Shown here in pieces: positions 1-8,633 of a stretch of DNA of 64,000 nt; position 1 is the first letter of the stretch; every line of letters starts with the position of its first letter. The notes under the pieces are model-generated. The model did not search any database. It was not told where the DNA came from and worked only from the letters and a program-made list of their open reading frames with translations. The stretch is from assembly GCA_035651655.1 (NCBI GenBank), contig DASRFG010000024.1:1-64000 (forward strand), given 5' to 3'. The DNA comes from Terriglobales bacterium (GTDB lineage: Bacteria > Acidobacteriota > Terriglobia > Terriglobales > Acidobacteriaceae). The translations under genes were made by a program, and so were the position numbers.

Positions 1-2
1 CC

Positions 3-857
3 AGCGGGATTTCAGAATTGGCGATCCGGATTCTGTTCTTTTTCTTCGCCGCGCTTCTGGTGAACCGCTTTGTGATGGAGAACCGCAAACAGGTTGAGCG
101 CTATCAGGCGCTCTCCGCCATCCTTACGGAAGCCAATCGGCAGCTCCAGCAAGCCCAGGCTGATGCCCGGCGGGCGGAGAGGCTGGCCGCTCTCGGCCAG
201 CTTTCTGCCGGACTGGCGCACGAAATCCGCAATCCGCTCGGGGTTATCAAGGGCTCCGCTGAAATGCTGACCAAAAAACTGCAGGTCTCACAGCCCCTTG
301 AAAGCGAGCTCGCGGGTTACATTTCTTCAGAAGTCAATCGGCTGAACGCGCTCGTCGCCCGCTTTCTGGATTTTGCGCGCCCCTCACAACTTGATCTGCG
401 CCCGGTTGAAGTTCGTACGCTGGTGGAGCACGCCCTTGAGTCCGTTCATGCGCAGTTTCCTGACTCGAAAATCTCCGTCGAACGCCACTACGCGGATGCC
501 CTGCCCCAGGTACAGGCCGACGAGCAGCTATGTGAGCAGGTTTTCGTGAACCTTATCTGCAATTCGTACGAGGCGATGAACTGTGCTGGAGGAAAAATTA
601 AAGTCTCAATTGCGCCCGACGAGACCAATAGCCAGGCCGGGGTGACCGTGGAGATCGAGGACTCTGGCCCCGGCATTCCCACGGAACTGCGCGAACAAAT
701 TTTCAATCCCTTTGTCACTTCGAAGAAGAGTGGCGTTGGTCTTGGTCTTTCCATCGTCGCTAAAATTGTGGACGACCATCGCGGCTCCATTCAGCTCAAG
801 AGTGGACCCGGGGAAGGAGCTAAGTTCCGCGTGTTTCTGCCCAAGGCGGCGAGTTGA
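3..857 (+). CDS. Sensor histidine kinase, 5' end outside the window
   Basis: This is the C-terminal part of a membrane sensor kinase; the frame is open to the left edge, so the true start is not in the window. A hydrophobic segment (IRILFFFFAALLV) near the left edge is probably the last transmembrane helix, followed by a helical linker. The dimerisation/phosphotransfer motif HEIRNP carries the phospho-His. The ATPase domain shows an N box (NLICNSYEA), G1 (DSGPGIP), F box (FNPF) and G2 (GVGLGLSIV), so the kinase looks catalytically complete. It ends 5 bp before an NtrC-type regulator and almost certainly phosphorylates it. The sensed signal cannot be told because the sensor domain is missing. 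Confidence 0.93.
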   Translation, partial: SGISELAIRILFFFFAALLVNRFVMENRKQVERYQALSAILTEANRQLQQAQADARRAERLAALGQLSAGLAHEIRNPLGVIKGSAEMLTKKLQVSQPLESELAGYISSEVNRLNALVARFLDFARPSQLDLRPVEVRTLVEHALESVHAQFPDSKISVERHYADALPQVQADEQLCEQVFVNLICNSYEAMNCAGGKIKVSIAPDETNSQAGVTVEIEDSGPGIPTELREQIFNPFVTSKKSGVGLGLSIVAKIVDDHRGSIQLKSGPGEGAKFRVFLPKAAS

Positions 858-862
858 TATCC

Positions 863-2224
863 ATGGCATCAATACTGATCGTTGAAGACGAAGCCAAGAT
901 GCGGCGGCTGCTTGAGCTGAATCTCGGCCAGGAAGGCTTCACCACCCACGTCGCGGCGGACGCCGAGACCGGACTGAAGCTCTTGAACAGCGAAAAAATT
1001 GACCTGGTCGTCACCGACTTTCGGCTTCCCGGCATGAGCGGTCTCGAATTCCTGCAGCAAGTGAAGCGGGTGAACGCCGCGCTCCCGGTTGTGGTGATGA
1101 CCGCCTATGGCTCCGTGGAGTCTGCAGTTGAGGCCATGAAGATTGGCGCCAGCGACTACGTTCTTAAGCCTTTCTCGCTGGATGAAATGGTTCTGGTCAT
1201 TCGCAAGGAATTGGATTCCCACAAACTGCGCGAAGAAAACCGTTCCCTGCGGGAGGCGCTCGGCCGCCGCTACGAGTACAAAAATATCATCGCGCAGAGT
1301 GACCGGATGCAGGCGGTTCTCGGGTTAGTGGAGAGGGTTGCTCCCACCACCACCACGGTCCTGGTGGGCGGCGAAAGCGGGGTTGGCAAGGACCTGATTG
1401 CGCGTGCTATTCACGAGCACTCGCATCGCAGCGCCGGACCCTTCATCAAGATCAACAGCACTGCCATTCCGGAAAATCTGCTCGAGAGCGAACTTTTCGG
1501 ATACGAGAAAGGCGCGTTCTCCGGCGCGACCACGAGCAAGCCCGGAAAATTCGAACTGGCCGACAAGGGAACTCTTTTCCTCGACGAAATCGGCGACGTT
1601 CCACCCGCCATACAGGTAAAGCTGTTACGGGTTCTTCAGGAGCGTGAGTTCGAGCGTTTGGGCGGAACTAAAACTCTAAAGGTGGATGTCCGCCTGGTGG
1701 CAGCTACCAACCGTGACCTGCGCGCCGCACTCGAGGAAGGTACTTTCCGCGAAGATCTTTACTATCGCCTGAATGTTGTTGCCATTGATATTCCGCCGCT
1801 GCGCGAACACAAAGAAGACATCCCGGCACTGATAAATAGCTTCCTGCAACGTTTCGCCCGAGACGCGAAGGCGCCGGTGAAAACCGTCACTCCCGCCGCT
1901 GTGAAGATGCTGATGGATTTCCATTGGCCCGGTAACATTCGGGAGTTGGAAAATGTAATTCAACGCGCCGTCACCCTGGCGACAGGCCCAATCCTCGACA
2001 GCGACGACATTCATCTTGATTTGCCCGTGTCGAAGGTAGGGGCCGCACCGACCCTCCCCGAAGGGGTGACCCTCGAGCAATGGGAGCAGGAGATCATCCG
2101 CGAAGCTCTTCGCCGCGCCAATGGCAACAAGAGCCAGGCGGCACGCGTGCTAGGGCTCTCGCGTAATGCTCTACGCTATCGCTTGTCGCAAATGGGCGTT
2201 TCCGATCCCCCAGAAAAAGATTAG
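863..2224 (+). CDS. Sigma-54-dependent response regulator, NtrC/AtoC type
   Basis: 453 aa in the classical three-domain order. Residues 1-120 are a receiver with acidic residues near position 9, phospho-acceptor D52 (VVTDF) and the conserved Lys in LKPF. Residues about 140-375 are the AAA+ sigma-54 activation domain with Walker A GGESGVGK, Walker B TLFLDEIGDV and the sigma-54 contact loop as GAFSGA (Ser instead of the usual Thr). The C-terminus is a Fis-type HTH (NKSQAARVLGLSRNALRYRL). ATG 863 is preferred over the TTG at 854, which overlaps the kinase stop. It forms a two-component pair with the kinase upstream. The sigma-54-like promoter just downstream makes the FecR-domain gene its likely target. 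Confidence 0.95.
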   Translation: MASILIVEDEAKMRRLLELNLGQEGFTTHVAADAETGLKLLNSEKIDLVVTDFRLPGMSGLEFLQQVKRVNAALPVVVMTAYGSVESAVEAMKIGASDYVLKPFSLDEMVLVIRKELDSHKLREENRSLREALGRRYEYKNIIAQSDRMQAVLGLVERVAPTTTTVLVGGESGVGKDLIARAIHEHSHRSAGPFIKINSTAIPENLLESELFGYEKGAFSGATTSKPGKFELADKGTLFLDEIGDVPPAIQVKLLRVLQEREFERLGGTKTLKVDVRLVAATNRDLRAALEEGTFREDLYYRLNVVAIDIPPLREHKEDIPALINSFLQRFARDAKAPVKTVTPAAVKMLMDFHWPGNIRELENVIQRAVTLATGPILDSDDIHLDLPVSKVGAAPTLPEGVTLEQWEQEIIREALRRANGNKSQAARVLGLSRNALRYRLSQMGVSDPPEKD

Positions 2225-2235
2225 GGTCGAACCCC

Positions 2236-2255
2236 GGTGGTTGAAATCCACCACC
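2236..2255 (+). promoter_or_regulatory. Inverted repeat, candidate enhancer site for the NtrC-type regulator
   Basis: GGTGGT and ACCACC are separated by 8 bp, forming a perfect inverted repeat about 80 bp upstream of the -24 element of the sigma-54-like promoter at 2335-2351. A further ACCACC half site lies near 2268-2273. Position and symmetry fit an upstream activating sequence for a dimeric enhancer-binding protein. The assignment is inference. Confidence 0.4.
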
Positions 2256-2334
2256 GCCGCTTGAAAACCACCACTCCGGCCAGCGGCCTAGATTTTCATC
2301 TCGCTAAAAACACGGCACTTACAACTTCGTCTAT

Positions 2335-2351
2335 TTGGCACATCCGGTGCA
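2335..2351 (+). promoter_or_regulatory. Sigma-54 (-24/-12) promoter candidate
   Basis: TTGGCAC-N5-GTGCA matches the sigma-54 consensus TTGGCAC-N5-TTGCA with one mismatch. GG (2337-2338) and GC (2349-2350) have exactly 10 bp between them. The predicted transcription start is near 2362, about 45 nt before the GTG start at 2407. It sits directly behind a sigma-54 activator gene, which strengthens the call. Confidence 0.65.
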
Positions 2352-2406
2352 TTACTGAGGGCGGATTATGGCATCTCGACTGGACCAATTCAGCGGGAGG
2401 TGGGCC

Positions 2407-4977
2407 GTGAAAAGCTACTTGGGAATACTGGCAGGCATTTTGTTAGTGATAACGGGAACTGCCTTTGCGGGTGATCCGGTGCGCCTGCAACCGGGTGTTG
2501 CTCGGGTGAGCCTGATTCATGGGGACGTCACCTTGCAGCGCGGTGATTCCAAGGATTGGGTAGCTGCCACGCTGAACACGCCGGTAGTTGCCGGCGACCA
2601 GATCGCAACCGGCGTCCGCTCCCGCGCTGAGATCCAGCTCGATTACGCGAATGTGGTCCGGCTCGGCGAAAACTCCACCGTCAAAATCGCCGACCTCACC
2701 CGCACGCGCATTCAAGTGCAAGTAGGGATGGGCCTGGCTAATTACAGCGTGCTGCGGGGCAGCGAGGCCGACGCCGAGGTGGACACTCCGAACATCGCCG
2801 TGCACCCGGTGCGTGATGGTAGATATCGCATTGAGGTTAATTCCGAAACCGAAACGGAAGTCATTGTCCGCGACGGCGAAGCAGAGATCACAACTCCTCA
2901 GGGCAGCACTCGCGTACCCAGTGGGCAAATGATCACTGTACAGGGCACTACCAATCCTCAGTATCAGACGGTTGATGCCCCTCGCAAAGACGACTTTGAT
3001 AGCTGGAACAGTGACCGCGATCACCTTATCGCGCGCGCTGAGAGCTGGCGCCACACCGATCGCTATTACACCGGTTCCGAAGACCTGGACGTCTACGGGC
3101 ACTGGCAGAGCGTTCCTGACTATGGCAGTGTCTGGATTCCGGCTCAGGGCCCCGATTGGGCTCCATATCGCGATGGTCGTTGGGTTTGGGAACCTTATTA
3201 TGGATGGACATGGGTTTCCTACGAGCCGTGGGGTTGGGCGCCGTACCACTATGGCCGGTGGTTTCTCTATAGCGGCTCATGGTGCTGGTGGCCGGGCCCG
3301 GTACGGCTGTACCCGGCCTACTATCCGCTGTGGGCGCCGGCTTACGTATCGTTCTTCGGCTTCCACCACGGTGGCTTCGGATTCGGCTTTGGCTTCGGCC
3401 ACATCGGCTGGTTGCCTATTGGGCCTGGGGATGGCTTCTACCCCTGGTATGGCCGCCACGTAAACGTCGTCAACGTCACCAACATTACCAACATTACGAA
3501 CATCACCAACGTTCGCAATGTGAACGGAGTTCAGCCGCTCTTCCGCGGCGCACGCGGAATCTCCAACCTTCATACGGCCATGAATAATCCGCGCCTGTTG
3601 CGCGGAGTCTCGACGATGCCGACTGAGCACTTTGGAAGAGGAGCAGTTCCTCGCGGTCAGCAGGGAATTGACTCGGGCGAGTTCCGTCAGGGAGGCGTTC
3701 TTACTGGTCGCGTCCCCATAGTGCCAACCCGCGCGAGTCTGCGACCTGTAGATCGGAACGTGAATCCTCCGGCCAATGCAGTACGCGGCGGGAACCAGCG
3801 CTTCTTCGGAACACGGCAACCGACAACTAGCTCGCGTCCTTTCAACCAGCAGGCAGCGCAGGTGCAGAAGATGATCGCGCAGTCACCTCGCACTCAGCCG
3901 ATGCCATCGGGACGGCATCCCAACGTGTCTGCGGGTCGTTCACCTGCCACTGATCGAGGTTCGCCTCCAGAGGGAACGCGGTCCGGTGGGTTCAGGCCGA
4001 TGGGTCCATCTGGCTCTCGCAATGGCGTGGACAAACCACTGGGACCGTCAAGCCCTCAGCGGGGCGCGCCCGGAACAATGGATCGCTCTCCCGCGTCGAG
4101 AACTTCTCAAGGCCAAGGCCCCACTCAGTCTGAAGCGCGGCCCGGCTGGCGCAGCTTCGGTGAGGGCAGCGGCGGAAGTATGGGCAGGGGAGCCGCTCCA
4201 CAAATCAATCGTCCGCTAAACAACGGAGCCGTTCCTCGCGGTTCTAGTAACAACCAACCCTCCGAAGCTTCGGGATCTCGCGGCCCGGCATGGCACAGCT
4301 TCTCGCGCCCTAACGGCTCAACCGCCGGTCAATCCGGGGAGTCGGCCGCGCCTTCCACCATGAGGCCCTCGGGCAGCGGGGCTTGGAACCGGACCGGTGA
4401 TCGCGTTGAAAGTGCACCTGCGGCGCGCGGAATCGGCCAGACATCCGGCGGAAACAGCAATGGGTGGCATCGCTTCACGCCTTCATCTCAGTCAGCATCT
4501 GGCGGCGAGTCGCGCGGCGCCCAGCCACAGGAGTTTGGCAACCGCGGTTCAGGTTCTCGCGTGGCCCAACCTCCGAGGAGCGCGCCGTCGGAAGGATCCG
4601 GCTGGCAGCGTTTCACGCCGCGATCAGAGTCAGGAGGATCGTCTTCGCCTTCCAACAATAATTCCTGGCGATCACCTTCCTCGAACGGCGGCGGGCGTCC
4701 GCCACTCGACCTCCGACAGCCGGTGGTGACGCCGCGCTCATCCTCGGGACAAGGTGACTACGGGCGGGGAGGATATGGCCGGGGTAGCTACTCGGGCAGC
4801 TCAAGTGGCGGTTATAGCCGGCCGCAAGGCGGCTATTCTTCGGGAGGCGGATACCAGGGCGGTGGCGGTCCCTCAGGTGGACACAGCAGCGGTGGCGGCG
4901 GTGGTGGTGGACGCCAGTCGGGGGGAGGGCACCCTTCAGGAGGCGGAGCTTCACACTCTTCCGGTAACCATCATTAA
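2407..4977 (+). CDS. Secreted FecR-domain protein with Trp/Tyr-rich repeats and Gly/Ser-rich tail
   Basis: 856 aa, exported. GTG 2407 is chosen because GGGAGG lies 6 bp upstream and it begins a clean signal peptide (VKSYLGILAGILLVITGTAFA). ATG 2368 would lie only about 6 nt from the predicted sigma-54 start point. Residues about 30-180 form a FecR-like domain (GDVTLQRGDS, AGDQIATG, VRLGENSTVKI). A Trp/Tyr-rich segment with repeated W.P and YGRW motifs follows (DUF6600-like by recollection). The last 450 residues are low-complexity Ser/Gly/Pro/Arg ending in a Gly/His-rich tail, suggesting a cell-surface or matrix role. Acidobacterial FecR proteins of this shape lack an assigned function, and no FecA or ECF sigma gene is nearby, so a classical FecR signalling role is unlikely. 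Confidence 0.82.
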   Translation: MKSYLGILAGILLVITGTAFAGDPVRLQPGVARVSLIHGDVTLQRGDSKDWVAATLNTPVVAGDQIATGVRSRAEIQLDYANVVRLGENSTVKIADLTRTRIQVQVGMGLANYSVLRGSEADAEVDTPNIAVHPVRDGRYRIEVNSETETEVIVRDGEAEITTPQGSTRVPSGQMITVQGTTNPQYQTVDAPRKDDFDSWNSDRDHLIARAESWRHTDRYYTGSEDLDVYGHWQSVPDYGSVWIPAQGPDWAPYRDGRWVWEPYYGWTWVSYEPWGWAPYHYGRWFLYSGSWCWWPGPVRLYPAYYPLWAPAYVSFFGFHHGGFGFGFGFGHIGWLPIGPGDGFYPWYGRHVNVVNVTNITNITNITNVRNVNGVQPLFRGARGISNLHTAMNNPRLLRGVSTMPTEHFGRGAVPRGQQGIDSGEFRQGGVLTGRVPIVPTRASLRPVDRNVNPPANAVRGGNQRFFGTRQPTTSSRPFNQQAAQVQKMIAQSPRTQPMPSGRHPNVSAGRSPATDRGSPPEGTRSGGFRPMGPSGSRNGVDKPLGPSSPQRGAPGTMDRSPASRTSQGQGPTQSEARPGWRSFGEGSGGSMGRGAAPQINRPLNNGAVPRGSSNNQPSEASGSRGPAWHSFSRPNGSTAGQSGESAAPSTMRPSGSGAWNRTGDRVESAPAARGIGQTSGGNSNGWHRFTPSSQSASGGESRGAQPQEFGNRGSGSRVAQPPRSAPSEGSGWQRFTPRSESGGSSSPSNNNSWRSPSSNGGGRPPLDLRQPVVTPRSSSGQGDYGRGGYGRGSYSGSSSGGYSRPQGGYSSGGGYQGGGGPSGGHSSGGGGGGGRQSGGGHPSGGGASHSSGNHH

Positions 4978-4987
4978 TGAAATGTCC

Positions 4988-5024
4988 GGCCCGCGCTTCC
5001 CAAAAGCGCGGGCCATTTCTTTTT
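4988..5024 (+). terminator. Intrinsic terminator after the FecR-domain gene
   Basis: An 11-bp perfect GC-rich stem (4988-4998 with 5004-5014) and a 5-nt loop are followed by a T-rich run, 10 bp after the stop codon. Confidence 0.85.
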
Positions 5025-5089
5025 CCGTAATTTCGTGACGACTCATCGAACCGGCGTAATGCTAGTCTGACCGGTATGATCTCCCGCAG

Positions 5090-5593
5090 ATGGTAAGGCC
5101 GAAAACTTATTCCCTTACGATAGCCGCCGCGCTCTTGTTGGCAGCATTTCTTGCGTCGCCTCTCAATATAGCGGCGCAAGAGCAAACTGCTTCCGTGACG
5201 CCTGCAGCGTTTTCGCGGGAAACTCCGCCGCAATTACGAGTTAACGCACAAACGCCGGTCAAGCGGCCCGGCACGCACAAAGAATTTTGGGACGAAACGA
5301 ATATTTTGCTGGTCTCCGGAGTCGCGGCAGCCCGTGGTTTGGACTACGCTTCCACCTTGCAATTTCGCACGCGCGGCCGGAAAGAGCTTCTACTCAATAA
5401 CTCGATCGTGGACAATAAACCACTCTTTCTCAGCATCGAGGTGGCAGCCGCCGCAGCTTCGGTTGGGGTTTCCTACTGCCTGCATCGCAGCGGACATCAT
5501 CGCCTGGAACGCCTGATATCCATCGCGCACATCGCAGCAGGAATCGGGGGCGCCATCCACAATTATGAGCTTGCGGCCCCAGTTCGACACTGA
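5090..5593 (+). CDS. Exported hypothetical protein, GHHRLER family (paralogue of 36509-36961)
   Basis: 167 aa of unknown function. The N-terminus (SLTIAAALLLAAFLASPLNIAAQ) is a signal peptide. The mature part has a short linker and two or three hydrophobic segments, so it is probably a small membrane-associated protein. The sequence aligns over about 90 residues with the protein at 36509-36961. Shared features are N-I-x-L-x-x-G near the start, D-x-x-S-T, V-D-N-x-P, and the near-identical block GHHRLER followed by I-x-H-I. The paired copies in one window suggest a lineage-specific family. No catalytic motif was recognised; the conserved His pair could bind metal, but that is speculation. Confidence 0.7.
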   Translation: MVRPKTYSLTIAAALLLAAFLASPLNIAAQEQTASVTPAAFSRETPPQLRVNAQTPVKRPGTHKEFWDETNILLVSGVAAARGLDYASTLQFRTRGRKELLLNNSIVDNKPLFLSIEVAAAAASVGVSYCLHRSGHHRLERLISIAHIAAGIGGAIHNYELAAPVRH

Positions 5594-5757
5594 AGTTCCA
5601 ATTTGGCGGGAACCATGCAGCTCCTTGAAACGATTCAAGTTGTGCGCTCGCGACCGAGGAATCCCGCTCCCGGCAAGCCTTTCAAGGGACATGTCCCTCT
5701 GGCCACCACACCTCGGTGATGTTTGCTGGTAACCGCACAGGTTTATAGTCGTACTCA

Positions 5758-6471
5758 ATGAAGCACTTACATGCCCTTATCCATTCCCGGGATTCACAAG
5801 CCTTCCAGGCCCTCAGGCCAGTGCTCGAGTTCCTGGGTGTAACCGCGGAAACCTGTACCGAGGAGGAGCGGGCCGTGCAAGTTGCCATGAGCCGGCACTT
5901 CGATGGCTTCCTGGTTGACTTCGCAAGTGGAGTCGCGGCCAAGGCCGTGGTCAGTGGAATTCGCGCGTCGCGATCAAATGCTGTGACGCCCATCATTGCT
6001 CTGGTGGACAGTTCAGCCAGCGAGCGGTGGGCGCAGGAGATGGGAGTCAGTATCCTGTTCAACAAACCTATTTCAGTCAGTTATCTTCGGGCCTCGCTGA
6101 GAATTGCTTCTCTATCCATGGCCCGGGAGCACCTGCGTTATTTCCGCCATCATATTTGCACTCCAGCCTTCATCAGTTGCGCCGACCGCCGTGTACTTGA
6201 AGCCGACACTACGAATGTCAGCAAAGAGGGGTTGGGAGTACGCTTGGGACACCCCACGCCCCTCAGTTCAACTGTGCGCGTGCGCTTTCAGCTCCCGGGA
6301 AGCGAGCGCGTCATCGTTGATGCTCAAGGGGAGACCGCATGGACGGATGGCGCCGGCCGTGCCGGAATTCGCTTCAAACACATGCCTGAAATCTCGCGGG
6401 AAAACTTTCAGCGCGGACTTGCCGAATTGAACAGTCGCGCCACCGCCGACCTGGCGCTACACTGCTTCTAA
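5758..6471 (+). CDS. Degenerate receiver fused to PilZ domain
   Basis: 237 aa. Residues 1-115 have receiver topology with an Asp at the acceptor position (D54 in FLVDF) and the conserved Lys (K103 in LFNKPIS). The acidic pair at the end of strand 1 is replaced (LIHSRD), so Mg-dependent phosphorylation is doubtful. Residues about 120-225 resemble PilZ: an Arg-rich segment (REHLRYFRHH) precedes T-N-V-S-K-E-G-L-G, matching the D/NxSxxG motif, and the family ends in a hydrophobic-GIRF strand. PilZ domains commonly bind cyclic di-GMP. The protein may therefore be a cyclic-di-GMP adaptor with a non-canonical receiver. It appears monocistronic, and no effector can be named. Confidence 0.72.
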   Translation: MKHLHALIHSRDSQAFQALRPVLEFLGVTAETCTEEERAVQVAMSRHFDGFLVDFASGVAAKAVVSGIRASRSNAVTPIIALVDSSASERWAQEMGVSILFNKPISVSYLRASLRIASLSMAREHLRYFRHHICTPAFISCADRRVLEADTTNVSKEGLGVRLGHPTPLSSTVRVRFQLPGSERVIVDAQGETAWTDGAGRAGIRFKHMPEISRENFQRGLAELNSRATADLALHCF

Positions 6472-6482
6472 AGCCGTGGAGA

Positions 6483-6500
6483 GCGGACATTCTTGTCCGC
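6483..6500. repeat. Short perfect hairpin between convergent genes
   Basis: GCGGACA-TTCT-TGTCCGC lies between the stops of two convergent genes. It has no T-run, so it is not a typical terminator; it may be an interspersed palindromic element or a symmetrical RNA end. Confidence 0.5.
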
Positions 6501-6507
6501 CCTGCTC

Positions 6508-7146
6508 TTAGCTGACTTTCTCTTCGTTACCTCTTCTGAGAAGACGCGCCAGTAAACCGCGTCTTGGCCGGTCAATCGCTTTTTCGGAGGGCGTTCGTGG
6601 AGACTCTACCGCACATTGCGAACCCAGCTTGCTCCGCAGAGTGGACACTTCGTGAATTCGGGTCTCTTGTTGTCTTCGTTCCAACCGCTGTTGTTGCCGC
6701 TCATGCAGCCGGACCTTAATTGCGAGTTCTAACAACTCATCCACCCACGGGCCTTCGATGAAGCTCTCAATGCTGCGGGGTGACCACCTCCGCCCGCCGC
6801 TTGCCAAACGGCTGCAGGAGGCGCCAATTTTAAACACCAGCGTGTTATTGCAGCGCACTTCAAGTTGGCCGGTTTCAATGGCTTCATTGATCTCATCTAT
6901 GATCGTGGACCGCTGCGTGAAGCTGAAAATGTACTCGGCGGATTTGGTCTTGACTCGCGTCGCGTTGTAGCTGATCTCGACCGCTTGCAAAACATCCGGA
7001 TGCAGGTAGGGCTGGCACAATTTTTTCCAGCTCGGATAATTGCGCAAGCTGCTCACGTATAGACGCAGCACGCGATGCGGGACTTTGCGCTCCCACGGAG
7101 ATGAGGCGGGCTTGTGGAAGTCTAGATTCGGTTCTGGGCTGGACAT
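6508..7146 (-). CDS. Hypothetical protein, basic
   Basis: 212 aa, no recognised family. ATG 7146 has TAGGGA about 8 bp upstream. There is no signal peptide or membrane segment, so it is probably cytosolic. Residues 20-125 look globular (WERKVPHRVLRLY, RSTIIDEINEAIETGQLEV, EGPWVDELLELAI). The last 75 residues are strongly charged with Arg/Gln-rich helices (HERQQQRLERRQQ), possibly a coiled coil or nucleic-acid-binding tail. It is convergent with the receiver/PilZ gene and divergent from the TadE cluster. No function is proposed. Confidence 0.6.
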   Translation of the reverse strand: MSSPEPNLDFHKPASSPWERKVPHRVLRLYVSSLRNYPSWKKLCQPYLHPDVLQAVEISYNATRVKTKSAEYIFSFTQRSTIIDEINEAIETGQLEVRCNNTLVFKIGASCSRLASGGRRWSPRSIESFIEGPWVDELLELAIKVRLHERQQQRLERRQQETRIHEVSTLRSKLGSQCAVESPRTPSEKAIDRPRRGLLARLLRRGNEEKVS

Positions 7147-7496
7147 ACGACCGATCCCTACGGCAAAACCACTCGAGTTTCGCCATTATATGCCGTTTGG
7201 TGTATACCGGCTCCGTCTTCGGAATTTATCTGTTGGAAAGCCCCTCTGCCGCCCAATCTCGCGGTAATGGTCACTCATGTTGATGATGCAATGATTTGCG
7301 GAAGCTGCGATCAAGCTCGGGGCCCATATCTCGCAATTCAGGGACAAATTATTGTCTGGAAACAACTTGCATCAGATGTGCAAAATCATGCTCGGTCGCG
7401 CCGTTCGCGCCCAAACCCGCGCTGGCCGCACTTTTCGCTTCCCCATTCCTCGCTGGTTGGGTAGAATTTCAGACTCGAGAGTTGCTGGTAGGTGCA
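7147..7496. other. Intergenic region before the Tad-like cluster
   Basis: 350 bp between divergent genes; it should carry promoters for both. No convincing -35/-10 pair was seen. A GG-N9-GC element at 7358-7370 resembles a sigma-54 promoter but has the wrong spacing. No gene is supported here. Confidence 0.4.
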
Positions 7497-8030
7497 ATGG
7501 TCTCCCCTCTACGTAAGGCCCGCAGCAACGAGGCGGGCGCCGAGTTACTGGAATTTGCTTTCGTTCTCCCGCTGTTTGTCGGGTTGATCCTGGCGATCAT
7601 CTGGTTCGGACAAGCGTTCAACGCTTACGAAACCATTACTCGCGCTGCGCGCGAAGGCGCGCGTACGGCATTGGCGCCCACGTGTGGCTCGTGTGGGAAC
7701 GCCTCGGATCCGTCAAAAGTTGTGGATGCGGTCACCACTGCTTTGCAAGCTTCTCACATTGATTTGGACGCACTACAGGTTTACGCGCCCAGTGCTATCT
7801 CTTGCAGCGCAACCTTGGACTGCAGCATGTTGGACCATAACATCAGATTGTGTCGCAACATAAAGCTCAACTCTTCGTCTCCCAGTTCAGATCCGCAACA
7901 ATGCGGGGTGTTGGTGAGCTTCGGTTATGCGACGCCATTTTCATTTTCCATGAATACCAATGTCAGCTCGGTATTGAACCTGCCGGCGGTCACACTGAAG
8001 ACCAGCGTGCAGATGGCACAGGAACAATAA
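7497..8030 (+). CDS. TadE-like pseudopilin
   Basis: 177 aa. ATG 7497 places the TadE-like N-terminus correctly: a short basic leader, then AGAELLEFAFVLPLFVGLILAIIWFGQAF, a hydrophobic helix preceded by Glu as in type IVb minor pilins. The predicted protein is anchored in the inner membrane with a periplasmic C-terminal domain containing several Cys (CGSC, CSATLDC) that could form disulfides. It is followed without a gap by a second TadE-like gene and then a TadG-like gene, so the three form one operon. TadE and TadG are accessory pseudopilins of Flp/Tad pili. The motor, secretin and Flp pilin genes are not in the window. Confidence 0.85.
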   Translation: MVSPLRKARSNEAGAELLEFAFVLPLFVGLILAIIWFGQAFNAYETITRAAREGARTALAPTCGSCGNASDPSKVVDAVTTALQASHIDLDALQVYAPSAISCSATLDCSMLDHNIRLCRNIKLNSSSPSSDPQQCGVLVSFGYATPFSFSMNTNVSSVLNLPAVTLKTSVQMAQEQ

Positions 8031-8633
8031 GTGAAAGAACAACAATCCACGAAAACCACCCTCAGGCGCAGCGGCGATACTCATCCACCGAAGCTGCGTT
8101 CAGCCCGCAGCAAAGAGCGCGGATCACAGATCGTGGAATTCGCCATGGTATTGCCGGTGTTTTTGGTTTTCACGGTGGCAGCTTTCGATCTGGGCGGGGC
8201 TTTCACATTGCGCGACAAGCTCGCCAATGCCGCGCGCGACGGAGCGCGTCTCGCCGTCCGTCAAAGCACGTTGGATTTGTCATCAGCGGCGCCACCTTCG
8301 GTTAACGCCGTGGCTAATGCGGTCCTGAATTACCTGAAGCAGGCCAAGGTCATAGACAGCGCCTGCACTCTCAGCGAAACTCATCCCGGATTTTGGACCT
8401 GGACCTTCACCGGGAGTTGTCCCGACAATTTGGTCATCACCATAGAAAGGGCTTATCGGGGAAGTCCCGCGGTATCCGCCAATGGCGCCGCTGTCATCAT
8501 GAGCCGTGTCACAATCTCTTTTCCGGCCCGGTTTTACATGATCCATAAGGCCATCCAATTGATTGCTCCCGGAGCGAACTTACCCGGTCTGTTTACACTC
8601 ACCACGCATTCGGTAATGAACAACCAAGTGTAG
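8031..8633 (+). CDS. TadE/TadG-like pseudopilin
   Basis: 200 aa. GTG 8031 directly follows the previous stop. The basic N-terminus of about 28 residues precedes RGSQIVEFAMVLPVFLVFTVAAFDLGGAF, again the TadE-type helix with an upstream Glu. The periplasmic part has two Cys (C.L and C.D) and no recognisable catalytic site. It is the middle gene of the three-gene cluster. Its stop codon lies inside a 12-bp tandem duplication (8629-8652). Confidence 0.83.
   Translation: MKEQQSTKTTLRRSGDTHPPKLRSARSKERGSQIVEFAMVLPVFLVFTVAAFDLGGAFTLRDKLANAARDGARLAVRQSTLDLSSAAPPSVNAVANAVLNYLKQAKVIDSACTLSETHPGFWTWTFTGSCPDNLVITIERAYRGSPAVSANGAAVIMSRVTISFPARFYMIHKAIQLIAPGANLPGLFTLTTHSVMNNQV

Noticed and set aside
4397-4729. 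Overlapping frames inside the FecR-domain gene
   Set aside because: GC-rich low-complexity coding sequence opens long shadow frames; none shows a domain.
7358-7370. Sigma-54-like GG/GC element upstream of the Tad-like cluster
   Set aside because: Only 9 bp separate GG and GC; the required spacing is 10.
7296-7496. Upstream extension of the TadE-like gene
   Set aside because: The extra residues lack pilin features and ATG 7497 gives the correct leader.
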